DNA from: CATOSD01 sp965226695
GTDB taxonomy: Bacteria > Chloroflexota > Dehalococcoidia > Lucifugimonadales > CATOSD01
Direction of reading: 5' to 3'
Length of the DNA: 64,000 nucleotides
NCBI GenBank assembly: GCA_965226695.1
Contig: OZ245405.1
Coordinates: forward strand, 1,240,001-1,304,000
Numbering within the stretch: position 1 is the first letter of the stretch; every line of letters starts with the position of its first letter. The notes under the pieces were generated by a model. It searched no databases. It was not told the origin of the DNA and saw nothing but the letters and a program-made list of their open reading frames with translations. Shown piece by piece: positions 17,485 through 25,772 of this stretch. The position numbers and the translations under genes are program-made.

Positions 17485-18360
17485 ATGTGGGAATGGGCGT
17501 GGCTGTGGCTGGTTCTGCTCGGAATTGGCTCCGGCGCGCTTGGGGTCCTTGTGGGTGCAGGCGGCGGGTTCATCATCGCCCCACTTCTGCGTATCTTCTT
17601 CGACAAGAACCCTGAAATCGTAGCGGGAACCACGGTTACCCTCGTCGCCATCAACAGCATTTCAGGAGCGTTCGCGTACAGGAGTATGCGGATTGTGGAT
17701 AGGCGCAGCGCGCTCATTTTCGCGCTCGCCGCGATTCCCGGATCCGTGTTGGCCCCGTTCGCGCTCAGCAGCGCGCTGAAGGGCCTGCCCGGCGTGTACG
17801 ATTTCCCCTTTGGCCTTCTGCTGGTGCTTCTCGCCGTGCGGATGGCGACCCAGAAGGACGTCGCGGACGAACCGACCCCCATTTCCAAGCTGCGCGACGG
17901 GCCACGCTTCGTCAGAGCCGCCTCGCTGAAGAGGCGGGTTGTTGCCACCAGCACAGGCCGCACCTACCGGTACCGGCTGCACGAGGGCTACGCCGCGGCG
18001 GTGAACTTGGTGCTCGGCTTCGTTTCCAGCTTCTTCGGTGTCGGCGGCGGTTGGCTCAGAACGCCCATACTCGTCTACGTATTCCGCTTTCCGGTGCAGA
18101 TCGCCGTAGCAACCTCCATATTCACGCTCTCCTTCTACACCACGGCGGGGGCGGCCACCTACGCATTCAGGGGCGCCGTCGAATGGTTCCCCACGCTTCT
18201 GTTCACCGGCGCCGGCCTCATAGTCGGCGCGCAGATAGGCGCCAGACTATCCACGGTCGTGCGGGGAATCTGGATCATGCGTCTGCTGATGCTGCTCATA
18301 TTCGCGATGGGCGTGTACCTGGTGGTAAACGGCGTCCGCGAGTACCTAGGTACAGGCTGA
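17485..18360 (+). CDS. TauE/SafE family membrane transporter
   Basis: This 291-residue integral membrane protein of the TauE/SafE (DUF81) family probably exports sulfite or organosulfonates. It contains about eight hydrophobic helices arranged as two repeats. Each repeat opens with a glycine-rich motif: GVLVGAGGGFIIAPLL near residue 20, and SSFFGVGGGWLRTPIL near residue 175. A basic cytosolic loop (about residues 135-165) separates the halves. Its ATG directly follows the aroKB stop with no gap. Substrate specificity cannot be read from sequence. Confidence 0.9.
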   Translation: MWEWAWLWLVLLGIGSGALGVLVGAGGGFIIAPLLRIFFDKNPEIVAGTTVTLVAINSISGAFAYRSMRIVDRRSALIFALAAIPGSVLAPFALSSALKGLPGVYDFPFGLLLVLLAVRMATQKDVADEPTPISKLRDGPRFVRAASLKRRVVATSTGRTYRYRLHEGYAAAVNLVLGFVSSFFGVGGGWLRTPILVYVFRFPVQIAVATSIFTLSFYTTAGAATYAFRGAVEWFPTLLFTGAGLIVGAQIGARLSTVVRGIWIMRLLMLLIFAMGVYLVVNGVREYLGTG

Positions 18361-18388
18361 TTAGCTGACGCGTTTCAGCCTTGCCTCA

Positions 18389-21300
18389 TCACTTCCCCGT
18401 CACACCCAGCACCCCCGCAATCCGCCGCGCCGTGTCCGCAAAGTGCCGCGCCTCTTCGGGCAGCAGCGGGCGGCCTAACACTTTGCCCTCGCGGTACGAT
18501 AGCCACTTCTTGAGGGCCTGGTAGCCGCCCAGCTTGTAGTTCCACACGGCGGCTGGGACGTTGCGCCAATAAGCCCGCTCGTTCAGGTGGACGTCGAAGG
18601 TGGTATCGCCCAATGCGGACGCGGTATCGCCTAGCGCGGCGCGCTCTTCTTCGGTGTAGTCGCGCTCGACGGCGCGGCCCTTGCCGGGCATGACGGCCTC
18701 GCCCTGTCCGAGGTGGCCCCAGCCCTCGTTGAGCGCAAAGTCGTCGCTCGCCATGTTGCCGTCATCGGTGGTGGACGGCACGGCTATCACGGACATTTCG
18801 GGGCGCAACGCCCCCTGGGTGACGCCGGGGACGGGCGTGTCGGTGTCCAGCAGCGCGGCCAACTCGCGGCCCCGGGCGGCGGACGCCGCAAGCTCGGCCG
18901 TCGCTCCGTTCGTGTCGCCGTCGGGCCAGCCGGGCAACGGTATGCGCGGCCACTCCATCCGCAGCGCGCCCGCGTTCGCATCGCGGTAGGCAGGGTCGTG
19001 CAGTACCGCCAGCGCGTGGTGGAACAGTTCCTCTACGCCCATGCCCAGCCGCTCCAGGTAACGCTCGGCGGCGTCCGACAGGTTGGAGCGGCACGGCGTC
19101 TCGCCTATCTTGTGCGACGCAAGACCGTCGTCGCGGAGGTAGGCGGGGAAGCAAGTAGCTCCTCGATCCAACAGGTCAAGACACCCCATGTTTGAAATCA
19201 CCTGTGGTGGCGACCAATCACGGCGTGGCTTTTGCTGCGTCACTATCGACCAGTTGCCCTTGAACAGATGCGGCCTGTATTCGGGGCGTGGGCGGTCAAC
19301 TAGCTTTTCTCTTGCTTCCCAATAGAGCCAGCGTGTATCAAATGGCCTGTAATTGTAGCGCAAGAAGCCACCAGCAACTGGGCCACCCTGTCCGACGAGC
19401 GCATCGCGCACGCTTCGGGCATCGTATTCTTTAGGGTTACGCATTGCCGTGGGGTAGCGGTGGCCAATCTCGTCATGGCTCAGGCTGTCATCGAAGTAGT
19501 CCCCCATGCGAGCCTTGAGCCTGTTCAAGTCGATATCGACGACAAAAGGGTCACGCCCACTTTTGACGCCTGGGAACGACGTAGGAAACAAGTCGGGTAG
19601 CGATGGCCAGCGGTGCCAGTCTTCACTGAAGGCCATTCGTGCGAACGGCAGGCCTAGCGGCAGGCTTGGCTTGAACTTGTCGTAAATCGCGCCCGGCTCG
19701 GATTGCGAGGTCGCGGTCAACTCTTCCCTCTTGGCCTGACCCCACAGGTGGCGAAAGGCTATTTCGCCGGCCGGAGCGTGGTCGGCCTTCCGTACAAGCG
19801 TGGCTATCGCCGTGCCAACCTGGATGCCAACCGGGTCCTCCGGCGTCGAGAAGATGCTTGGGTCCGGCTGGCCGTCCGGCGTGGTCTTGCCGGTCTTGTA
19901 CTTGTCGCCGTTGAGGCAATCGATCCGGATGGCGTCGAACGCATTGAGAAAACGCTCTCTCATGCCGGTGAAGGACAGGCCGTCAAGCCAGGAGTAGTTG
20001 GAGATGAAGCAGATGACGCCGCGGCCGGTCTTTTCGGCGATGCGCCGCTCTGCCATGCGGAAGAAGCGCACGTACAGGTCGTTCAGGCCCTGGCCCTCGG
20101 GGCGGCGCACGCGCTCCGTCTCGCGGTAGGCGTCCGAAAGCTCGCCCTCCTCGTCCACGGCCATGCCCGCGAATCCGTTGTACGGCGGGTTGCCGAGTAT
20201 CACCAGAATCGGCTCTTGCTGCTTCACATGGTCGGCGCGGTCGCGCTCTTCCTCCAGCTCGGGGAAGGGCAAGGGCTTCTGAGTGGTCGGCTCCCAGCCG
20301 GTGAGGGCATTAGTCAGGAAGACGCCGGCGCGTTCGTCGTCGCCGGACAACGGAGCGTCCAGCGTTTGCATCGTCAGCCCCACCTGCAGGTGGGCCATCA
20401 CGAATGGCGCGGGCATAATCTCGAATCCGAACACGCGCCGGGTGGCAGCCTGCTTGACCTGCGCGCCGGTGAGCGCGCCCTCCCCTCGCGACCGCAGGTT
20501 GGCGTCGATGTGGCGCAGCGTCTCGGCGAGATAGGCGCCCGTGCCGCAGCAGGGGTCCAGCACGTAAACGTTCTTGTCCGCCAGCCCGTCGGCGATGCCG
20601 AGGTCGTCTTTGAGGGCGCGGTCGGCGCGGGCCACCATGTAGCGCACCACCTCTGAGGGCGTGTACCAGACGCCAAGCTGTTTGCGGAGCGCGGGGTCGA
20701 ATGCCTCCAGGAACGGCTCGTAGAAGTACTGAACGGCGTCGCCCTCGTCGAACCTGTCGAAGAAGGCTTTGCGGTCCACGCGGTCGAGCGCGGCGGCGGT
20801 CCAGTCCAGCACCTCGACGAGACCAAGCGACTGTAGCCGTCCGGGGTCCGAAAGCTGCTGGAAGAGCGCGCGCAGCACAGGGGCGCGCAGATGCCAGACG
20901 GCGGTGCGCCAGTCGAACGGGCCGCGCGGTGGCGGGACCTCGCGCGCCCACAGCGCCCATGCTGAGAAGACACCATAGAAGAGCGTTTGCACGAGAGTCG
21001 AGCGGAAGAATGCCGCGCCGCGCTCTTCCTGGAAGTGCACTCCCAACGCCTCTTCGAGGGCCCCGCGTACGGCGCGCAGCGATGGCGCGTCGCCCGCCGC
21101 TTCCACGCGCGCAAGCCCGTCCCTGGCGTAGGACGCCAGCAGGCGGGCAAGGTCTCTCGGCTCGACGAGCCTGGTGGGATGGGACAGCGCGCGGCACAGG
21201 TACTCGCCGAGCGACGCTCCGACGTCGCGGGCAAAGGCGTGGGGGGCTTGGAGGCGCGTCTCGAACTCTTCCAGTGAGTCCGCCAGGCGAAACGTTTCCA

Positions 21301-21727
21301 GTTGAACGGGTTTGCCGTTCGGCTCTTCGCCGAGCAGCACAAAATCGCGCGTGTTGGTCACGAGTACGAGACGGTAGAGCTTCCAATAGCCGCTCACCTG
21401 TTCGCCCGACGCGGTCAACCAGGCGTCATCGCCGACTGGCTTCACTTCGACCACGCCGCGCTCAGGTGCCTGGCCCTCGCGTGGACTGGCACGTTGCATC
21501 TGGCGAGCGACGTACAATCCGAAGTCGGGATGGCCGGCGCCCTGCTGAGCCAGTTGCGAGACGCTATACACCCTTGGCTTGAGGGTAGCGCCGACGGCGT
21601 TCAGCAGGTTGTTGAGCGGTGGGTAGTAGGAGAGTTCGCCGGTCGCGCCGCCCGAAGCGCGTATGCGGCGCAGATCGATAAGGTAGGCTTGGACGATCGA
21701 GGTCAGCTTTGCAGCGTCAGGTGGCAT
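18389..21727 (-). CDS. single-chain restriction-modification enzyme (N6-adenine methylase with nuclease-like N terminus)
   Basis: The 1112-residue protein looks like a type ISP/IIG-style enzyme without a helicase. Residues 67-96 hold a PD-(D/E)xK-like trace (Pro67-Asp68 ... Glu94-Val-Lys96). The methylase core has QLGVWYTPSEVV (350-361), SAM-binding DPCCGTG (391-397) and catalytic NPPY (513-516). The C-terminal third resembles the ISP target-recognition domain (YRPFDTRWLYW and following). It should methylate adenine in a specific site and may cut unmodified DNA. The frame is open further upstream, but this ATG has CGGAGGG ten bases before it. tgt diverges from it. Whether the nuclease domain is active is inference. 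Confidence 0.85.
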   Translation of the reverse strand: MPPDAAKLTSIVQAYLIDLRRIRASGGATGELSYYPPLNNLLNAVGATLKPRVYSVSQLAQQGAGHPDFGLYVARQMQRASPREGQAPERGVVEVKPVGDDAWLTASGEQVSGYWKLYRLVLVTNTRDFVLLGEEPNGKPVQLETFRLADSLEEFETRLQAPHAFARDVGASLGEYLCRALSHPTRLVEPRDLARLLASYARDGLARVEAAGDAPSLRAVRGALEEALGVHFQEERGAAFFRSTLVQTLFYGVFSAWALWAREVPPPRGPFDWRTAVWHLRAPVLRALFQQLSDPGRLQSLGLVEVLDWTAAALDRVDRKAFFDRFDEGDAVQYFYEPFLEAFDPALRKQLGVWYTPSEVVRYMVARADRALKDDLGIADGLADKNVYVLDPCCGTGAYLAETLRHIDANLRSRGEGALTGAQVKQAATRRVFGFEIMPAPFVMAHLQVGLTMQTLDAPLSGDDERAGVFLTNALTGWEPTTQKPLPFPELEEERDRADHVKQQEPILVILGNPPYNGFAGMAVDEEGELSDAYRETERVRRPEGQGLNDLYVRFFRMAERRIAEKTGRGVICFISNYSWLDGLSFTGMRERFLNAFDAIRIDCLNGDKYKTGKTTPDGQPDPSIFSTPEDPVGIQVGTAIATLVRKADHAPAGEIAFRHLWGQAKREELTATSQSEPGAIYDKFKPSLPLGLPFARMAFSEDWHRWPSLPDLFPTSFPGVKSGRDPFVVDIDLNRLKARMGDYFDDSLSHDEIGHRYPTAMRNPKEYDARSVRDALVGQGGPVAGGFLRYNYRPFDTRWLYWEAREKLVDRPRPEYRPHLFKGNWSIVTQQKPRRDWSPPQVISNMGCLDLLDRGATCFPAYLRDDGLASHKIGETPCRSNLSDAAERYLERLGMGVEELFHHALAVLHDPAYRDANAGALRMEWPRIPLPGWPDGDTNGATAELAASAARGRELAALLDTDTPVPGVTQGALRPEMSVIAVPSTTDDGNMASDDFALNEGWGHLGQGEAVMPGKGRAVERDYTEEERAALGDTASALGDTTFDVHLNERAYWRNVPAAVWNYKLGGYQALKKWLSYREGKVLGRPLLPEEARHFADTARRIAGVLGVTGK

Positions 21728-21750
21728 ATCGGCGTGGCCCTCCGACGGGA

Positions 21751-21759
21751 ATTGTACCA
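21751..21759 (-). promoter_or_regulatory. extended -10 promoter of the restriction-modification gene
   Basis: Read on the minus strand the site is TGGTACAAT, an extended -10 element (TGn followed by a near-consensus hexamer). No good -35 is present. Transcription would start about 17 bases before the ATG, leaving just enough leader for the CGGAGGG ribosome site. Confidence 0.4.
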
Positions 21760-21791
21760 TAGCGTCAATGGACGCACCCCCCCACCCCGCG

Positions 21792-21820
21792 TTGCATCGC
21801 GGGGCGGGCTGTGCCACAAT
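21792..21820 (+). promoter_or_regulatory. promoter of tgt, predicting a leaderless mRNA
   Basis: TTGCAT and CACAAT are separated by 17 bases. The expected start point lies at about 21827, on the tgt ATG at 21828. There is no ribosome-binding sequence before that ATG, which agrees with leaderless translation. Confidence 0.45.
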
Positions 21821-21827
21821 CCAGGCC

Positions 21828-23000
21828 ATGTCCACGCCGCCATTTCGCCTGCACGCCACCGACGGCGAGGCGCGCGCCGGAACGCTGCGCACGCCACACG
21901 GCGAGCTGCCCACTCCGGCGTTCATGCCCGTTGCGACACAGGGCGCGGTCAAGGCCCTGGACCCGTCCGACCTCAGCGCCATCGGCGCTCGCATCGTGCT
22001 CTCAAACGCCTACCACCTCTCCCTGCGCCCGGGAGCGGACGCTGTCCGGCGGCTCGGCGGCCTACACGCCTTCATGGGTTGGCCGGGGCCGATGCTCACC
22101 GACAGCGGCGGTTTTCAGGGGTTCAGCCTCAAGCACCTGCGCGAGATCACCGACGACGGCATAGTCTTCCGCTCCCACGTAGACGGCACCATCAACCATT
22201 TCACGCCCGAGACCGCGGTCCTCTGCCAGCAGCAGCTGGGGGCGGACATGATAATGTCCCTCGACGTCTGCGCGCCGGCGGAGGCCGAACGCGGGGAGAT
22301 TGAGACGGCTGTGGAGCGCACCGCGCGATGGGCCGTGCGGTGCCGGGAGGCCCACCCCGACGACGGAGAACAGCTTCTGTTCGGCATCGTGCAGGGCGGC
22401 CTGTTCGAGGACCTGCGCCTGCGCTCCGCCGAGCACCTGGTCGCGCTCGACTTTCCCGGCTACGCCGTCGGCGGGCTGAGCGTCGGAGAGTCCAAGCGCG
22501 AAATGTACCGCACGCTGTCGCTGACTACGCGGATGCTGCCGGCGGACAGGCCCCGCTACCTGATGGGCGTGGGCTCGCCCGAAGACCTGGTCGAGGGCGT
22601 GGCGCGTGGAGTCGACATGTTCGACTGTGTGCTGCCGACGCGAATCGCCCGCAACGGCGCGCTGCTGGTGTCTACCGGGCGGGCGAACGTGTACACGTCG
22701 CGGTTTCGTGCCCAGGATGGCCCCGTAGAGGATGGCTGCGACTGCTACACGTGCACCACCTTCTCAGCGGCGTATCTGCACCACCTGTTCAAGGCAAAGG
22801 AGCTGCTCGCCTACCGGCTGACCACGCTGCACAATCTGCGGTTCGTGCTCAGGCTTATGGAGGATATGCGCGCCGCCGTATCGGAAGGGCGCTTCGAGGC
22901 GTTTCGCGCGGAGTTTCTCGGCCGGTTCGTGCCGCCCGACGAGCGAACGCGAAGCGAGCAGAAGGCGAAGTGGGAGGCGGCGCGCCGGCGGCGCGGCTAG
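21828..23000 (+). CDS. tgt: tRNA-guanine(34) transglycosylase
   Basis: Tgt exchanges guanine 34 of GUN-anticodon tRNAs for preQ1 in queuosine synthesis. The 390-residue protein has the general-base Asp in LTDSGGFQ, the VGGLSVGE substrate loop and the nucleophile Asp in DMFDCVLPTR. The zinc site is CDCYTCTTFSAAYLHH. Bases upstream are open in frame, but this ATG gives the expected MSTPPFRLHATDG N terminus. There is no ribosome site; see the promoter call. Its last four bases overlap the convergent dxs stop. No other queuosine genes lie in the window. Confidence 0.97.
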   Translation: MSTPPFRLHATDGEARAGTLRTPHGELPTPAFMPVATQGAVKALDPSDLSAIGARIVLSNAYHLSLRPGADAVRRLGGLHAFMGWPGPMLTDSGGFQGFSLKHLREITDDGIVFRSHVDGTINHFTPETAVLCQQQLGADMIMSLDVCAPAEAERGEIETAVERTARWAVRCREAHPDDGEQLLFGIVQGGLFEDLRLRSAEHLVALDFPGYAVGGLSVGESKREMYRTLSLTTRMLPADRPRYLMGVGSPEDLVEGVARGVDMFDCVLPTRIARNGALLVSTGRANVYTSRFRAQDGPVEDGCDCYTCTTFSAAYLHHLFKAKELLAYRLTTLHNLRFVLRLMEDMRAAVSEGRFEAFRAEFLGRFVPPDERTRSEQKAKWEAARRRRG

Positions 23001-24904
23001 GTAGCGGCAGTGACTCCGCGAAGAGCCGCTTCGGTGTCGGCGCCGGCGAAGAATCGCCTGCGGATCTGCTCGGCGATTCCCTGTGGGTCCAGGCCCAGCC
23101 TACGCCGCTGGGCGTCCGCCGTGCCGTGCTCGATGAACCAGTCCGGCATGCCGATGCGCAGCACCTGGACGTTGTCCAGCTTGGCGTCCGCCAGGGCCTC
23201 CAACACTGCCGAGCCGAAGCCGCCCGCCAGCACGTTCTCCTCCACGGTGACGATTCTGCCAACCTTGAGCGCCATCTCGGAAATCAGCTCGGTGTCCAGC
23301 GGCTTTGCGAACACCGGGTTCACCACCGCGCAGGAGATGCCCGACTCGGCCAGCAAGTCGGCGGCCTCGAGTGCGGCGTGCAGCGACTTTCCCAGACCGA
23401 ACACGGCAACGTCGCCTCCCTCGCGCACGACCCGGCCCTTGCCGATGGGCAGCTCTACAAGGTCTGCGTCGAGGGGCGCGCCGACCGCCGCGCCGCGGGC
23501 GATGCGGATGGCGAACGGCCCGTCGTGCTTGTAGGCGGTGTAAACCAGGTGCTGCAGCTCATTCTCGTCCATCGGCGCGGCCACCACCGCGTTTGGCAGG
23601 CAGCGCAGGTAGGTCACGTCGAACGCGCCGTGGTGCGTCTTGCCGTCCTCGCCAACGATCCCGGCGCGGTCGGCCACCAGCGTCACCGGCAGGTTCTGCA
23701 GGCAGATGTCGTGGACTATCTGGTCGAAAGAGCGCTGCATGAAGGTGGAGTAGATGGACACGAAGGGACTCATGCCGTTGGAGGCCATGCCGGCGGCCAT
23801 GCTCACCGCGTGCTGCTCGGCGATTCCGACGTCGAAGATCCTGTCCGGGAACTCGCCCTTCACCTCGGCCAGCCCCGTGCCTTCCAGCATCGCTGCGCTG
23901 ATGCCCGCAACCGTTGGGTCCTCGCGCATGATGCGAGCGAGCGTTAGCGCGAATACGCGCGAATAGGTCGGTGCGCCGCTGCCGCTTCCGAGTGGGGAGC
24001 TGGGCTGGTGGAACTTCACCGGGTCGTCCTCCGCGGGCTCGTAGCCGTGCCCCTTGTGGGTCACCACGTGGATGATCGGCACCGACCCCGTGGGCGTGCA
24101 GGCCTGCCTGAGCGTCTCCTCGAGCTGCTTGAGGTCGTGGCCGTCGATCGGGCCGATGTACTGAAAGCCCATCTCCGACCAGAACATGGTGGGGACGATT
24201 ACGCCGGAGACTCCATCGCCGAAGCGCTTGACGAGCCGGTAGATGAGCTCTCCGGTTGGCACCTTATGGGAGATCGCCCTCATCCGGTTTACCATGGCGT
24301 TGAATTCCGGGTTGGTGATGACTCGTTTGCGCCAGTTGGTGAGGAAGCCGATGTTTTCCGAAATGGACATGCCGTTGTCGTTGAGAACGACGATGAATCT
24401 TTCGGGGTTGAGGTGGACGATGTTGTTCAGCGCCTCGAAGCTCGAGCCGGATGTCATCGCCCCGTCGCCTACGACGGCGATGGTCCACGAGTCGAGGTCG
24501 CGGTTGGCGGAGGCCTGGGCGATGCCGAGGGCGATGGAGAGGCCGGTGCCGGCGTGCCCGGCGGCGAGGGTGTCGTGAGGGCTTTCGCTCGGCTCTCCGA
24601 ATCCCGAAAGCCCGCCCTCGAGCCGGATGTTCTGGAAGTCGTCGCGGCGGCCGGTGACGAGCTTGTGGGTGTACATCTGGTTTGTGGTGTCCCAAACCAG
24701 GCTGTCTTTGGGGCTGTCGAACACGCGGTGCAGGGCCAGCGTCAGCTCGACGACGCCCAGGTTGGAGGCGAGGTGACCGCCCCGCTCGCTGATGACGGAG
24801 ATGATGGTCTCTCGGGCCTCTTGGGCGACTTGGGCAACCTCGTCGCGGGACAGGGATTTCAGGTCCGCGGGTTGGTCGACCCGGTCCAGTATCCTGCCTT
24901 CCAT
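22997..24904 (-). CDS. dxs: 1-deoxy-D-xylulose-5-phosphate synthase
   Basis: Dxs condenses pyruvate and glyceraldehyde-3-phosphate, the first step of the methylerythritol phosphate route to isoprenoids. The 635-residue protein has the GGHLASNLGVVELTLALH opening, GHAGTGLSIALG, and TPP-binding VVGDGAMTSG with NDNGMSIS. The transketolase middle domain carries DVGIAEQHAVSMAAGMA and DRAGIVGEDGKTHHG. The polyprenyl synthase gene at 61.3 kb would use products of this pathway. It converges with tgt and overlaps it by four bases. Confidence 0.97.
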   Translation of the reverse strand: MEGRILDRVDQPADLKSLSRDEVAQVAQEARETIISVISERGGHLASNLGVVELTLALHRVFDSPKDSLVWDTTNQMYTHKLVTGRRDDFQNIRLEGGLSGFGEPSESPHDTLAAGHAGTGLSIALGIAQASANRDLDSWTIAVVGDGAMTSGSSFEALNNIVHLNPERFIVVLNDNGMSISENIGFLTNWRKRVITNPEFNAMVNRMRAISHKVPTGELIYRLVKRFGDGVSGVIVPTMFWSEMGFQYIGPIDGHDLKQLEETLRQACTPTGSVPIIHVVTHKGHGYEPAEDDPVKFHQPSSPLGSGSGAPTYSRVFALTLARIMREDPTVAGISAAMLEGTGLAEVKGEFPDRIFDVGIAEQHAVSMAAGMASNGMSPFVSIYSTFMQRSFDQIVHDICLQNLPVTLVADRAGIVGEDGKTHHGAFDVTYLRCLPNAVVAAPMDENELQHLVYTAYKHDGPFAIRIARGAAVGAPLDADLVELPIGKGRVVREGGDVAVFGLGKSLHAALEAADLLAESGISCAVVNPVFAKPLDTELISEMALKVGRIVTVEENVLAGGFGSAVLEALADAKLDNVQVLRIGMPDWFIEHGTADAQRRRLGLDPQGIAEQIRRRFFAGADTEAALRGVTAAT

Positions 24905-25056
24905 CGGACCCTCCAGAGGCGGCGGAATAGGGGGATTTAGCTGCCGCGTTACACGCGCTTTGCTACGAGCCTAGCCTAGTGTTGCGCACTCTGGTTGTCA
25001 AGAAGTGTGGCGGTGGCGAGCCTGTGTCAGATTACCAGGCGTCCCCAACACGGTTA

Positions 25057-25074
25057 TTCCCGCGAATGCGGGAA
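25057..25074. repeat. TTCCCGC-GAAT-GCGGGAA hairpin
   Basis: This is a perfect seven-base stem with a four-base loop, just inside the left inverted repeat. Similar CCCGCGAATGCGGG hairpins are common dispersed elements in bacterial genomes. No T tract follows, so it is not a classical terminator. Confidence 0.7.
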
Positions 25075-25310
25075 GTCTGTTCGTTTCTGCGACATTCTGT
25101 GCGCCTCCTAGCTGAGGGTGTCCCCGGTCCCGCGCGAATCTGTAATGCCGGCGCCGGTTTGCAGGGACACAAGAGTGGCGCCGCGTGGCAGAAGAGGACA
25201 GGGGGACGGAGCAGGGTTCGCTCAGCCGTATCTGCACTGCCACAGGGTGCCCACAAGGGACGCCCTTACGGATGCCTGGGGCCTTACCCCGTGTGGGGGG
25301 TAGGGTTTCC

Positions 25311-25378
25311 CGGGCCGCGGGGTCGGTCCCTCGCTTGGGCGAGGGTAGCACGGATGTGCGGGTGTTTCAAGAGGGTTG
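25311..25378 (-). repeat. Family B dispersed repeat, left copy
   Basis: On the minus strand this contains CTCTTGA, then CCGCACATCCGTGCTAC (25345-25361), then CGAGGGAC and CCCCGCGG. The second copy at 31191-31259 has the same order in the opposite orientation. The 17-base core is identical in the two. Confidence 0.75.
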
Positions 25379-25772
25379 GCGAAATTGCGGAACTGGGGCG
25401 GATTGGTGGGGAGAAATGGCGCAGTCGTGAGGATTGGTAGGGCGTGCGTGGGGTTGGATGGGGCAGGGCCGGGAACGGGTGGCGCGGGAAAGTGACGCTT
25501 TTTTCGGGGTATGGGGGAGCGAATGGGTCGGGTGTGGGGGAGGTTGTGCGGCCGGGGTGTGCGCTGGGGCGTCCGGGGGGCATTTGCTGAGCAATATGGC
25601 GAACGCAAGGCGATGGCCGCAGATTCAGAGTTGGGCACGGGGGCAGGCTTTTCGCGAGGGAGACGGTTTTGGGCGCACCTGGTAATCTGAAACAGGCTCG
25701 GCGGCGCGTCGTTGCGGTTGGCCCCCGTTCTCCCATCCGCTACAATGGCTCGCCACGCATGGATCAGTGGTG

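Larger units (their letters stand above)
25018..25699. repeat. segment bounded by inverted terminal repeats (MITE-like candidate)
   Basis: The left end (25018-25039) reads GAGCCTGTGTCAGATTACCA followed by GG. The right end (25678-25699), read on the minus strand, is GAGCCTGTTTCAGATTACCA followed by GG, so 21 of 22 bases agree. Weaker similarity continues inward (GCGTCCCCAA against TGCGCCCAA). The interior codes for nothing recognisable. This is the form of a small non-autonomous mobile element, although no target-site duplication is obvious. Confidence 0.5.
24905..25772. other. 868-bp non-coding gap rich in repeats
   Basis: No convincing gene lies between dxs and the type III endonuclease gene. 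The open frames here are G-rich or C-rich, lack family signatures and run through repeats. The gap holds a pair of inverted 22-bp repeats about 640 bases apart, a TTCCCGC-GAAT-GCGGGAA hairpin, and a family B repeat. From about 25440 to 25680 the plus strand is strongly G-biased. Confidence 0.7.
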
